DNA of 15,322 nucleotides. Source: JBBRNH01 sp038230415 (lineage in GTDB: Bacteria > Bacteroidota > Bacteroidia > Cytophagales > Spirosomataceae). The DNA is taken from assembly GCA_038230415.1 (NCBI GenBank), contig JBBRNH010000109.1, positions 1 through 15,322 on the forward strand, given 5' to 3'. A model generated the notes under the pieces. The model was not told the DNA's origin. It saw nothing but the letters and a program-made list of their open reading frames with translations, and ran no database searches. Position numbers and translations under genes: made by a program. This document shows, one piece after another, positions 1 through 7,989 of the stretch (the stretch's first letter is position 1; each line of letters opens with the position of its first letter).

Positions 1-2851
1 CGTGGGGTGTGTCTCGGCCAACGCGGGTTTCCACCCGCGCTACCGTTACTTCGGCCTTGCTCCAGGTTGTGGGGTCTAAGTCGTTGTCATACAGATCATT
101 CGGGAATTGTCGTTCAAACGAAGCGCGGGTCAGCACAAATTTATCGGGCCGTTGCCACAGGCGCGGGCGCAAGGGTCGGTCGGGCGTGGTCAGCCGCGAA
201 ATCACAACTTCAGTGGTGGCTGCAACGGCTTCGCCCGCCCGGTTTTCGACTTTCACGGGAATCGGCTTCACGGGCTGCGACACATCAATCACCGGCGGAA
301 TAGCGGCCTGAATCTGCAACGCCGAATACCGCACCCGAACGGCTTGCGTGGTGCTGCGCGTCTCCCCCGATTGGTCGGTCACGTCAAACGTTACGATAAA
401 GTCAAACGTCGGGTTGTCGGCGCGGGCAATGCCGGCATCGGGCGTGGCCGTGAAGGTCAGGCTGACGATTCCCTGCGCGTTGGTCGTCAGGGTTCCATTG
501 TCGATTTCCTGCGGAGTTGACGGGCGATACGGTCTCCACCACGAATAAAAATCCCACCAGTTTGTCCGTTGCTCGCGGGTGATTCGGTAGCGCACCGAAG
601 CCCCGTCAACCACCGCCCCGGCGTATGTTTTGGCCGTTGCCGACACGCTCACGGGCTGGCCGAGTTTGTAGGAACCGGCCACCGGCGCGGCCACCACCTC
701 AAACGTCGGGCGTTTATATTCCTCGACCCGGACGCTGGCCTGCCCCTGGTCAATGCCCGTTTCGAGCGTCATCTGCCCCGTCAGCCGCCCAACCGGAGCT
801 ATAAACGAGCCATTGAATGTGCCAAAATCGTTGGTCGTAAAGGTCTGTTTCGCCACCTCCTCGCCATTGGCATCAGCCAGCCGCACGGCTACCGACTGCC
901 CGGCCACAACGGAGAAACTGTTTTGTTTTCCCGAAAACAGTAAGCCTTTCACGTAAATAATCTGGCCGGGGCGGTAGATAGCCCGGTCGGTAAATAGTTT
1001 CAGGTGTGGGCCATTCGTTTCGTAGGAATCATTCCCGTAATAAGACGGCACATTACCCGCCACTGTGAGTTGGTCGGCTCCTTTGCCAAAAATAACATAC
1101 ACCGATTCGTAGCGGGTCAGGCTGGCCGATTTCAACACGTATCGGCCCTGTGCGTCGGTTTTGCCTTCGGCCAGGAGCGCGTCTTTGCCCCGGTTTTTTT
1201 GCCGAAACACCTGCACGGGCCGGTTGGCGAGGGGTTGGCCTGTAATGCGGTCGGTGAGGAGGTAGGTAATGCTGGCATCGTTGCGGTAGGAGTCAGTGAG
1301 ATAACCCATCCGTGAGACCTGAAACACGGCGAACTCTAACTGTTTCGATTCGGGCGCAAACGCATTTTCGGCACTGATTAACAGCACATACCGGCCAAAC
1401 CCCAAGCCCGGCAGTCCGATTTCGGTACGGTGGATTTGCAGATCGCCATCGTCGGGCAGGGCGGTGGTTCCCTGCGTGGCTGCGGTGCGTTTGGTGAGTT
1501 GAGTAAGCCAAGCGATACGGTCAGTATCGTTCTCGAAATAGCTGCCATCGGGTTCGTCTGCGTTGAGTTTTACCACCCGGTAGTGCAGCGTCGGCAGGTT
1601 TCGGTAGGTTACTAAAGCCCGGAATGGCTCGTCGGGCGCGGTGACTTCTTCTACATTTACCGACAGTTCGGGTGTGAGCAGCGTAGCCAGCAACACAGCC
1701 GCATTTTTCCCGGCGAGTGTTTCGGGATGCCGGGCCACCAGATCACGGCACAGGTCGGCGGCCTGTTTGCGGAGTAGTTTGGGCGTTTCATTCGTAAACG
1801 GCTGGTACTTATTCCCGGCTTCGGTCAGTGCCTGCGCCAGCGCGAAACCATAACCGGCTTCGGCGGCTTGATTCTGTCGGCGTTTCATGGCCCGGTCGAG
1901 GGCTTGCCGATACAGGATTTCTTTGTCGGTTGCGGCCCCGGTGTTCGCCGTAAAGTATTGATGCACAAAGCGTAACCGGGCTAAATCGGCATCGGTTAAG
2001 GCCAGCGGGTCGGCATCGGGCAGGTGTGCAGCCAGCAATCGCTGGTACGTTTGCAGGGCCAAAAACCGCCCCGACAATGAATCCCGACTATCGAGTTTCA
2101 GGTTGGCAAACTCGGCAGCATCGGCAAAAAACGTCGGCTTATCGAGGTCAAAGCGGAAAACGGGCCGCGAGATGTCAGCTTCGGTATTTTGATAGAATGC
2201 AATGGCCCGGTGCGCCAGCAGGTCGAACAGGGTAGGGCGGAAGGCGCGGGCGGCTGCGTCGCCCCGGTCAATCACGGCACTGTATGAGCCAACGGGCGTT
2301 GCCAGCAGGGTTTTTTCGCTTTTCAGTGAGTTGATATAGGCTTCTGTCGTTGCGCCCACGAGCCGTTTGGCATCCCAGGTACGGATGTCAGAATCGGCCT
2401 CTCGTGGCCCGGCAGACGGCTTCGTTCCGGTTGCATCGTCGGCAACGGTAGCGCGGTTCATGAGCCGGTAGCGGTTTTGCTGGTAATATTGCCAGACCAC
2501 CTCGCCCAGCACCGAGTTCAGCACCGCTTTGGCCGGTTCTGATGACTGAGCAATATCCGTTTCTAAGGCATTCACCAAACGCGGATAAGCATCATCGTCT
2601 AAAAACGTGCTGAACACGGCCCGTTGCAGACTCGCCCGGATGAGTTGCGGAAAATTCTGATCGGCTTTGGCGCGGGCATACACGGTCTCAACCCGGTCGA
2701 GGGCTGATTTATAGAGACCTTTGGCGGCAAGGGAGTCAATGCGTTTCCAGTCGGCAAAATAGGTTTGGGTCATGGCGGGGGTTCGTGGTTGCTGGGCAAA
2801 GGTGGTGAACCCTGCGAATAGAAACGTCAGCAAAAACAGGCTATTTTTCAT
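1..2851 (-). CDS. alpha-2-macroglobulin family protein, N-terminal part (cut by window edge)
   Basis: Reading the minus strand from the ATG at 2851 gives 950 open codons to base 1 with no stop, so the C-terminus lies outside the window. Residues 1-19 form a signal peptide (Lys2, hydrophobic core, cleavage after T-F-A19 before QQ). About 500 residues of mostly helical sequence follow. A carboxypeptidase-regulatory-like stretch (DRITGQPLANRPVQVF) lies near 540-555. The MG2 hallmark TDRAIYRPGQ (YRPG at 626-629) comes next, then the MG3 start VEEYKRP near 710. A Trp-rich patch (W765, W766, W771, W772) lies in a later domain. Bacterial alpha-2-macroglobulins are exported proteins thought to trap foreign proteases or act in envelope maintenance. 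The thioester or bait region, if present, would be in the missing half. The family call is secure; the exact role is unknown. Confidence 0.9.
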   Translation of the reverse strand, partial: MKNSLFLLTFLFAGFTTFAQQPRTPAMTQTYFADWKRIDSLAAKGLYKSALDRVETVYARAKADQNFPQLIRASLQRAVFSTFLDDDAYPRLVNALETDIAQSSEPAKAVLNSVLGEVVWQYYQQNRYRLMNRATVADDATGTKPSAGPREADSDIRTWDAKRLVGATTEAYINSLKSEKTLLATPVGSYSAVIDRGDAAARAFRPTLFDLLAHRAIAFYQNTEADISRPVFRFDLDKPTFFADAAEFANLKLDSRDSLSGRFLALQTYQRLLAAHLPDADPLALTDADLARLRFVHQYFTANTGAATDKEILYRQALDRAMKRRQNQAAEAGYGFALAQALTEAGNKYQPFTNETPKLLRKQAADLCRDLVARHPETLAGKNAAVLLATLLTPELSVNVEEVTAPDEPFRALVTYRNLPTLHYRVVKLNADEPDGSYFENDTDRIAWLTQLTKRTAATQGTTALPDDGDLQIHRTEIGLPGLGFGRYVLLISAENAFAPESKQLEFAVFQVSRMGYLTDSYRNDASITYLLTDRITGQPLANRPVQVFRQKNRGKDALLAEGKTDAQGRYVLKSASLTRYESVYVIFGKGADQLTVAGNVPSYYGNDSYETNGPHLKLFTDRAIYRPGQIIYVKGLLFSGKQNSFSVVAGQSVAVRLADANGEEVAKQTFTTNDFGTFNGSFIAPVGRLTGQMTLETGIDQGQASVRVEEYKRPTFEVVAAPVAGSYKLGQPVSVSATAKTYAGAVVDGASVRYRITREQRTNWWDFYSWWRPYRPSTPQEIDNGTLTTNAQGIVSLTFTATPDAGIARADNPTFDFIVTFDVTDQSGETRSTTQAVRVRYSALQIQAAIPPVIDVSQPVKPIPVKVENRAGEAVAATTEVVISRLTTPDRPLRPRLWQRPDKFVLTRASFERQFPNDLYDNDLDPTTWSKAEVTVARVETRVGRDTPH

Positions 2852-3030
2852 GATTGTTAGAAGCGGATTGACGCGCCGGGGTTTAACGCAGGATAACTTA
2901 TGCCAACTATTTGAGCAGCGCGGAGTTGCAATCCACAGTACAGCGCACATCTTGGATTGCGATGTGCGACTGGCAGGTGATCTGTCCGCATTACTCTTAC
3001 GAGTCAAAACCCAACCAAATTGCATAAACC
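2852..3030. other. divergent intergenic region with two mutually exclusive hairpins
   Basis: This 179-base spacer separates two divergent genes for exported proteins, so it should hold both promoters, but I see no convincing -33/-7 pair in it. It contains GCAATCC (2928-2934) that can pair with GGATTGC (2954-2960). It also contains CGCACATC (2944-2951) that can pair with GATGTGCG (2961-2968). The loop of the second hairpin contains the right arm of the first, so both stems cannot form together. It may be the remnant of a REP-like repeat or a structured leader. Confidence 0.45.
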
Positions 3031-3810
3031 ATGAACCGATTCTTCCTGCTCCTGCTGGCACTGCCCGCCACCGCCCTTGCCCAGTGTGACCCGCCCACGC
3101 CCGCCCAGAACGCGGCCTACGAAAAAGTAGTGAAGGCGCTGCAAAGCGAATTCAAGGCCAATCTGCCATCGGGCAACTGGACAATTTTTGACGAACGCAC
3201 ATCACTCGGAAAGCTCACCCTGAGCGACGAATATGGCAAAACATTCCGCGTCTGTGGCGACCGCTACGATTTAACCATCGAACGGGCCAGCCAAACCGCC
3301 GACCGACGCGCTCAGATTGACTCGGCCACTGCCAAAACCAACCGCACCCCGGTTGACTCCATAAAGCAGGAGACCTCATTGATTGTCATCACGGATTCAC
3401 TGTATAAATCGGCTGACGGTCCCCGCACGGCAAAACTCGCCCAGAACACGGTAGATATCAACGTGGAGATGAACGTGGCAAACTACCGGCTCTCGGAACC
3501 AATCAGCAACCGCGTGGTGGATAAATACAAGCTCATTGCCGTGAAAGGCGCGAATCTCGCCATGCAGCTTACCCGCAACGACAAAGACGAAGGCAACGCC
3601 ACCCGCCCCGAAACGGTGGTGCTGCTGGGCAACTGGAAAAACAACCTCGTCAGTGATAAGAAGGGCAACAAGACCTTTAAGTTCAGCTACGGCAAAGGCG
3701 GCACACTCATCGAGAACCTCGTTATCACCATCAAAGGCCCGCTTGCCGTTGCCGATGAGATTGTAAAAAAAGTGGACTGGGCAAAATTGGCCGGTACCCT
3801 GACGCGGTAA
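3031..3810 (+). CDS. secreted protein of unknown function
   Basis: I do not recognise this 259-residue protein. Residues 1-17 make a clear signal peptide: Arg3, a Leu-rich core, and A-L-A17 before Q18. Cys19 follows, but Gln at the preceding position makes a lipoprotein lipobox unlikely. The mature part is soluble with no further membrane segment and has a charged, alternating pattern that suggests a beta-rich fold. It has only two cysteines (19 and 75), which could form a disulfide in the periplasm. The C-terminus KKVDWAKLAGTLTR is basic. The gene is probably monocistronic: it diverges from the alpha-2-macroglobulin gene and is followed by a hairpin terminator. The ATG at 3031 is chosen because it gives the complete signal peptide. 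Function cannot be inferred. Confidence 0.8.
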   Translation: MNRFFLLLLALPATALAQCDPPTPAQNAAYEKVVKALQSEFKANLPSGNWTIFDERTSLGKLTLSDEYGKTFRVCGDRYDLTIERASQTADRRAQIDSATAKTNRTPVDSIKQETSLIVITDSLYKSADGPRTAKLAQNTVDINVEMNVANYRLSEPISNRVVDKYKLIAVKGANLAMQLTRNDKDEGNATRPETVVLLGNWKNNLVSDKKGNKTFKFSYGKGGTLIENLVITIKGPLAVADEIVKKVDWAKLAGTLTR

Positions 3811-3841
3811 TTCACAAGCCCGGATGCCAATCGGAATTCAT

Positions 3842-3881
3842 ACGGCCTGCCAGACATACCTGGCGGGCCGTGTTGGGTTTT
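3842..3881 (+). terminator. hairpin terminator after the secreted-protein gene
   Basis: A 12-bp stem (3842-3853 with 3860-3871) has one G-T wobble pair and a 6-base loop. A short T-rich stretch, TGTTGGGTTTT, follows at 3871-3881. It starts about 30 bases after the stop codon at 3810, as expected for an intrinsic terminator, although the T tract is interrupted. Confidence 0.6.
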
Positions 3882-3914
3882 GGCCGATGCCATACAACTT
3901 TGCCCGGCAACCGC

Positions 3915-3922
3915 TAATTTTG
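3915..3922 (+). promoter_or_regulatory. candidate Bacteroidota -7 box for the E2 gene
   Basis: TAATTTTG at 3915-3922 matches the Bacteroidota -7 consensus TAnnTTTG exactly and lies downstream of the preceding terminator. It would leave a 5' leader of roughly 108 bases before the E2 start. No clear TTTG -33 element sits at the usual spacing, so the call rests on the -7 match and its position only. Confidence 0.35.
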
Positions 3923-4036
3923 GCGGGATACGAACCCGTGCGAACCGCAAACGTTGCCCGGCCCGTTTGGTTGACTACATCACTGATACTAACCGGAGTT
4001 TTCTGATGCTCCATTATCCCTGACCAATCTGATACA

Positions 4037-5785
4037 ATGGCTGAATTGATCCGAATGCCCAAGATGAGCGACACCATGACCGAGGGTGTTATCGCTGAAT
4101 GGCACAAAAAAGTGGGCGATACCGTGAAATCGGGTGACGTGCTGGCCGAGGTCGAAACCGACAAAGCTACTATGGACTTAGAAGCCTACGACGAAGGCAC
4201 GTTGCTCTACATCGGAGTCGAAAAAGGCGATGCCGTGCCGATTGATGCCGTGATCGCCATTGTGGGCGCGGCTGGCGAAGATTTTCAGGCATTGCTCAAC
4301 GGTTCGTCGGGCGGCTCGGTTCAGGATGCACCCGCGCCCCGGCCCGCCGATGTACCCGCCCCGGCAGATGCCAAAGCCGAAGATACCGCCACCAATCTGC
4401 CCGATGCCAACGTCGTTTCTGCGGCACCGGCCCAAAACGTGAATGCCACCGTGATCAGGATGCCGAAAATGAGCGACACCATGACCGAAGGCACCATTGT
4501 GACGTGGCACAAAAAAGAAGGCGACACCGTGAAATCGGGCGACGTGCTGGCCGAAGTCGAAACTGACAAAGCCACCATGGACCTCGAAGCCTACGAAGAA
4601 GGCACCTTGCTGTATATCGGCGTGAAGGAAGGCGAAGCCGTTGCCGTTGATGCGGTGCTGGCGGTTATTGGCGAAAAAGGCACAAATTTCAAAGTCCTGC
4701 TCGATGGCTCAGGTTCGTCATCGTCAGCCGCGCCAACTGCCGATTCTGCCGCACCCAACAGCGAAAAACCTGCCGAAGCCGCACCCGCAGCACAAGAGAC
4801 CGCCACTACCGAGAATGGCCGCGTAAAAGCATCGCCCCTCGCCAAAGCCATTGCCGAACAGAAAGGGATCAACCTGACGCAGGTTCATGGCACCGGCCCC
4901 GACGGTCGTATCGTGAAAGCCGACGTTGACTCATTCAAGCCGACTTCGCCCGGCGACGCACCAAAACCGGCTGTTGCTCAATCCGTTTTGGCTGTTGCCA
5001 AACCCGCAGCCACGCCACAACCCGCGCCAACGCCAGCCGCCGAACAGCCAAAACCAACCGTTGCTACCCCGGCCCCGGTTCCGCAACCGGCATCAGCCGC
5101 AACCGGCGACTATGAAGACGTACCTCTGAGTCAGATGCGGAAAACCATTGCCCGCCGACTCAGCGAGAGTATGTTTACCGCCCCGCACTTTTACCTGACA
5201 ATCGAGATCAACATGGACAAAGCGATGGCCCTGCGCGGACAGATAAACGCCATTGCCCCGGCCAAAATCTCGTTCAACGATTTCGTCATAAAAGCGTCCG
5301 CACTCGCCCTCAAACAGCATCCAAATGTGAACGCATCATGGCTCGGCGATAAAATCAGAAAGTACAGCTACGTGAATATCGGGGTGGCCGTTGCCGTTGA
5401 CGAGGGTTTGCTGGTTCCTGTTGTTCGCAACGCCGATCAGAAAACGCTCTCGGTCATTGCCGGGGAGGTGAAAACGATGGCGGGCAAGGCCAAAGAGAAA
5501 AAACTGCAACCCAAAGACTGGGAGGGCAGCACATTCTCGATCTCAAACCTCGGTATGTTTGGTATCGAAGAGTTCACGGCGATCATTAACCCGCCCGATG
5601 CCTGCATTATGGCCGTTGGCACCATCAAAGAAAGCGTAAAGTTTGTGGATGGCATCGCCCAGCCCACCAACGTGATGAAGGTGACGCTCTCCTGCGATCA
5701 CCGCGTGGTTGACGGAGCCACCGGAGCCGCTTTTCTACAAACGGTAAAGGGATTCCTGGAAGAACCAATGAAAATGCTGGTTTAA
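4037..5785 (+). CDS. pdhC: dihydrolipoamide acetyltransferase (E2) of the pyruvate dehydrogenase complex, two lipoyl domains
   Basis: This cytoplasmic 582-residue protein is the acetyl-transferring core of the complex that turns pyruvate into acetyl-CoA. Two biotinyl/lipoyl domains (about 1-77 and 137-213) each carry ETDKATMD, with lipoyl lysines at K43 and K178. Ala/Pro-rich flexible linkers follow each. A peripheral-subunit-binding domain (about 263-300, ASPLAKAIAEQKG ... GTGPDGRIVKADV) docks E1 or E3. The catalytic domain spans about 355-582. It contains FNDFVIKASALAL and FSISNLGMFGIEEF and ends in the active-site motif HRVVDG (H555, D559). The LGMFGIEEFTAIINPPDACI stretch resembles pyruvate E2s more than oxoglutarate E2s. 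No E1 or E3 gene is adjacent. The start is fixed by the canonical lipoyl-domain N-terminus MAELIRMPKMSDTM. Confidence 0.95.
   Translation: MAELIRMPKMSDTMTEGVIAEWHKKVGDTVKSGDVLAEVETDKATMDLEAYDEGTLLYIGVEKGDAVPIDAVIAIVGAAGEDFQALLNGSSGGSVQDAPAPRPADVPAPADAKAEDTATNLPDANVVSAAPAQNVNATVIRMPKMSDTMTEGTIVTWHKKEGDTVKSGDVLAEVETDKATMDLEAYEEGTLLYIGVKEGEAVAVDAVLAVIGEKGTNFKVLLDGSGSSSSAAPTADSAAPNSEKPAEAAPAAQETATTENGRVKASPLAKAIAEQKGINLTQVHGTGPDGRIVKADVDSFKPTSPGDAPKPAVAQSVLAVAKPAATPQPAPTPAAEQPKPTVATPAPVPQPASAATGDYEDVPLSQMRKTIARRLSESMFTAPHFYLTIEINMDKAMALRGQINAIAPAKISFNDFVIKASALALKQHPNVNASWLGDKIRKYSYVNIGVAVAVDEGLLVPVVRNADQKTLSVIAGEVKTMAGKAKEKKLQPKDWEGSTFSISNLGMFGIEEFTAIINPPDACIMAVGTIKESVKFVDGIAQPTNVMKVTLSCDHRVVDGATGAAFLQTVKGFLEEPMKMLV
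4049..4672 (+). repeat. direct repeat encoding the two lipoyl domains of E2
   Basis: Segments 4049-4267 and 4454-4672 are in-frame direct repeats offset by exactly 405 bases (135 codons). They remain very similar at the DNA level, including identical runs such as ATGAGCGACACCATGACCGA and GACGTGCTGGCCGA. The similarity suggests recent duplication or ongoing gene conversion between the domains. Confidence 0.8.
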
Positions 5786-5792
5786 ATTTAGT

Positions 5793-5867
5793 GAAGAGTG
5801 ATGAATGAAGAATGATGAATAAAAGGACTGCGTGAGCCTATTCATCATTCTTCATTCATCACTCTTC
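5793..5867 (+). repeat. perfect 29-bp inverted repeat between the E2 gene and hslV
   Basis: Bases 5793-5821 are exactly complementary to 5839-5867 (29 of 29), with a 17-base loop. The stem is A+T-rich and built from a GATGAAT-like periodic motif. The right side also holds a direct repeat, CTTCATTCATCA, at 5850-5861 and 5864-5875. The hairpin begins 7 bases after the E2 stop and ends 10 bases before the hslV ATG. It has no T tract. It may be a terminator, an mRNA-processing or stability element, or a small mobile palindrome. Confidence 0.85.
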
Positions 5868-5877
5868 ATTCATCAAA

Positions 5878-6408
5878 ATGATACACGCTACCACCGTTGT
5901 CGGTATCCGGCATAACGGGCAAATATCGCTTGGTGCCGACGGACAGGCCACCACCGGCAATACCGTTGCCAAAAGCAACGTCCGCAAGATTCGGCGGCTC
6001 GCCAACGGCACCATTCTGGCCGGGTTTGCCGGCTCCACCGCCGATGCCTTTACGCTCATCGAACGCTTCGAGGAAAAACTCAACACCTACGGCGGCAACC
6101 TGAAACGGGCCGCCATCGAACTCGCCAAAGACTGGCGCACCGACCGCTACCTCCGCCGATTGGAAGCCATGATGATTGTGGCCTCGGCAGACGATCTGCT
6201 GGTAATCTCCGGCACCGGCGACGTATTGGAACCCGATCAGGACGTGGCTGCTATTGGCTCCGGCGGCACGTTTGCTCAGTCGGCAGCGGTGGCTCTGAAA
6301 AAACACGCCCCCCACCTGACTGCCGAGGAGATGGTGCGCGAGAGTCTGCACATTGCCGCCGACCTCTGCATTTACACCAATCACAACCTGATGGTGGAGA
6401 CGATATAA
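5878..6408 (+). CDS. hslV: ATP-dependent protease proteolytic subunit HslV (ClpQ)
   Basis: This 176-residue N-terminal-threonine peptidase forms the double-hexamer core of the cytoplasmic HslUV protease, which degrades damaged and short-lived proteins with the ATPase HslU. The N-terminus MIHATTVVGIRHNGQ gives a four-residue propeptide (MIHA), and removal would expose the catalytic Thr5. Family motifs are present: LGADGQATTGNTVAK, NVRKIRRL, ILAGFAGSTADAFTL, DWRTDRYLRRLEAMM, ISGTGDVLEPD and AIGSGGTFAQSAAVAL. Length is normal for the family. hslU is not adjacent in this window, unlike the hslVU operons of many other phyla. The ATG at 5878 lies just after a long palindrome and no convincing ribosome binding site is visible. 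Identification is very secure. Confidence 0.97.
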   Translation: MIHATTVVGIRHNGQISLGADGQATTGNTVAKSNVRKIRRLANGTILAGFAGSTADAFTLIERFEEKLNTYGGNLKRAAIELAKDWRTDRYLRRLEAMMIVASADDLLVISGTGDVLEPDQDVAAIGSGGTFAQSAAVALKKHAPHLTAEEMVRESLHIAADLCIYTNHNLMVETI

Positions 6409-6417
6409 AGAAATAGT

Positions 6418-6510
6418 TTTTGTCATTCCGACGAAAGGAGGAATCTTAGGTTTTCTCTGCGTATTTGATGCGCTCGACCTGAGATTCCTCCTTTCGTCGG
6501 AATGACAAAA
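6418..6510 (+). repeat. 33-bp near-perfect inverted repeat between hslV and the sensor kinase gene
   Basis: Bases 6418-6450 pair with 6478-6510 over 33 positions, with a single T-G wobble (6447 with 6481) and a 27-base loop. The outer ends read TTTTGTCATTCCGACG, and the far arm ends in its complement. From memory, similar GTCATTCCGACGAAAGGAGG sequences recur as dispersed palindromes in Bacteroidota, so this is probably a MITE-like or REP-like element. It starts 9 bases after the hslV stop and may also act as a bidirectional terminator. Confidence 0.85.
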
Positions 6511-6551
6511 TCACCACTGATCTGCTATCTTAACTAACCAGTAAACGATTT

Positions 6552-7976
6552 GTGAAACGACTCGTGCCGTATTTACCGTCTCCGTTCAGCCAGCGCATTG
6601 CCCTCAGCTTTGTGGTGGCGATGCTGCTGATTGCGGGCGGTTTCGCGCTGTCGTTTTACAGCTATAATCAGTATGGTGCTGATAGTGAACGGGTTGAACA
6701 CAGCTACCGGGTGATTGGCAAGTTAGACGCGGTGATGTCGGCGTTGAAAGACGTAGAAACGGGTTCGCGGGGTTACGCGCTCTCCCAGGATTCGCTGTTT
6801 CTCGAACCTTACTACATCGCCATGCCCCAACTTCCGCGAGACCTGCGGGCGTTGCGCCGGTTGGTAGCCGATGATCCCACGCAGGTGTGCCGGACCGATT
6901 CGCTGGCAAAACTTGTAGAACTAAAAATTAGTATTACGAAACGACGGATAAAAGGGGTTAAAACCGAGCAGTCAGTGGTGATGGACAGCTATCTCCGGCT
7001 GGGCAAAATTCGGATGGACAACGTTCGGCGGTGGATAGCGGAGATGGTCAGGATTGAACAAACGCTGCTTGCCGAACGCAACCAACAGGCCCGGCAGTCG
7101 TTCAGAAATACGCTGCTGATTATTTTCGCCCTGTCTGTTCTGACCTTTATCGCGCTCATTGTGGCGTATCGGCTGCTCGAAGCCGAACTCAAACGGCGGG
7201 CCGCCAACGAAACCCAGCTCCGGGCCTACGAAGACGAACTGCGGGCGCAGATCAGGCAGTTAGAGGCATCGAATCAGGAGTTGGAGCGGTTTGCCTTCGT
7301 TGCCAGCCACGATTTGCAGGAGCCGCTTCGCAAAATCCAGTCCTTTGCCAGTCTCGTCAACGAACGTTATGAGACGCAACTTGACGACGCGGGACGGCAG
7401 TTTCTGAGCAAGATCATGTCGTCTGCTAACCGGATGTCAAAACTTATCAAAGAGTTGCTGACGTTTTCGCGGCTTAACGGAATCAAAAACGAGTTTAAGC
7501 CGGTGAACCTAAACCACGTTATGCAGCGCGTACTAACCGAGTATGAACAGACCGTTACCGCATCGAACGCCCGGATAACTATTGATGAACTGCCCACAAT
7601 TCAGGCCGTTCCCGGTCAGATGGAGCAGCTTTTTGGCAACCTGATTGCCAACGCGCTCAAATTCACTGCCCCCGGCGAGTCGCCCGTGATTGAGGTCAGT
7701 ACCCGGCTAATCAGCGATGCCGTCGAACGGGGATTAAGGCCCGGTAAATCATATTCTGGCATAATTGTCAGGGACAGCGGCATTGGTTTTGACGAAAAAT
7801 ATGCCACCCATATCTTTGACTTATTTCAACGTTTACACGGAAAAACCACCTACGAAGGCACAGGCATTGGTTTAGCAATCTGCAAACGGATTGTGGTGTT
7901 CCATAAAGGAGACATTATCGCCCATAGCCAACCCAATCGGGGTGCAACGTTTACCGTGATATTACCCGAAAAATAA
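6552..7976 (+). CDS. membrane sensor histidine kinase with CHASE3-type sensory domain
   Basis: This 474-residue inner-membrane kinase starts at a GTG; the next in-frame Met is inside the first membrane helix. TM1 is about 17-37 and TM2 about 187-207. Between them lies a helical extracytoplasmic domain with the CHASE3-like stretch DVETGSRGYALSQDSLFLEPY. A coiled-coil linker (about 209-246) replaces a HAMP domain, and no PAS domain is present. The HisKA domain carries the phosphorylatable His in VASHDLQEPLRK (H253). The ATPase domain has the N box NLIANALKFT (N367), the G1 box DSGIGFDE (D408) and the G2 box GTGIGLAICKR (436-446). All catalytic motifs are intact. The response regulator starts 13 bases after its stop, so the two are almost certainly co-transcribed partners. 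The stimulus is unknown. Confidence 0.93.
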   Translation: MKRLVPYLPSPFSQRIALSFVVAMLLIAGGFALSFYSYNQYGADSERVEHSYRVIGKLDAVMSALKDVETGSRGYALSQDSLFLEPYYIAMPQLPRDLRALRRLVADDPTQVCRTDSLAKLVELKISITKRRIKGVKTEQSVVMDSYLRLGKIRMDNVRRWIAEMVRIEQTLLAERNQQARQSFRNTLLIIFALSVLTFIALIVAYRLLEAELKRRAANETQLRAYEDELRAQIRQLEASNQELERFAFVASHDLQEPLRKIQSFASLVNERYETQLDDAGRQFLSKIMSSANRMSKLIKELLTFSRLNGIKNEFKPVNLNHVMQRVLTEYEQTVTASNARITIDELPTIQAVPGQMEQLFGNLIANALKFTAPGESPVIEVSTRLISDAVERGLRPGKSYSGIIVRDSGIGFDEKYATHIFDLFQRLHGKTTYEGTGIGLAICKRIVVFHKGDIIAHSQPNRGATFTVILPEK

Positions 7977-7989
7977 CCATCATTGCCCG

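Noticed and set aside
7..2235. Many plus-strand frames of 60-137 codons over the left end
   Set aside because: All lie antisense to the continuous 950-codon alpha-2-macroglobulin frame, and their translations are low-complexity Arg/Pro/Gly-rich.
4178..5129. Several frames on both strands over the lipoyl and linker region of E2
   Set aside because: They are shadows produced by the repeated lipoyl coding DNA and the Ala/Pro-rich linkers.
5866..6426. 186-codon open frame on the minus strand across all of hslV
   Set aside because: It is a codon-bias shadow of hslV: no recognisable motif, and hslV on the other strand is unmistakable.
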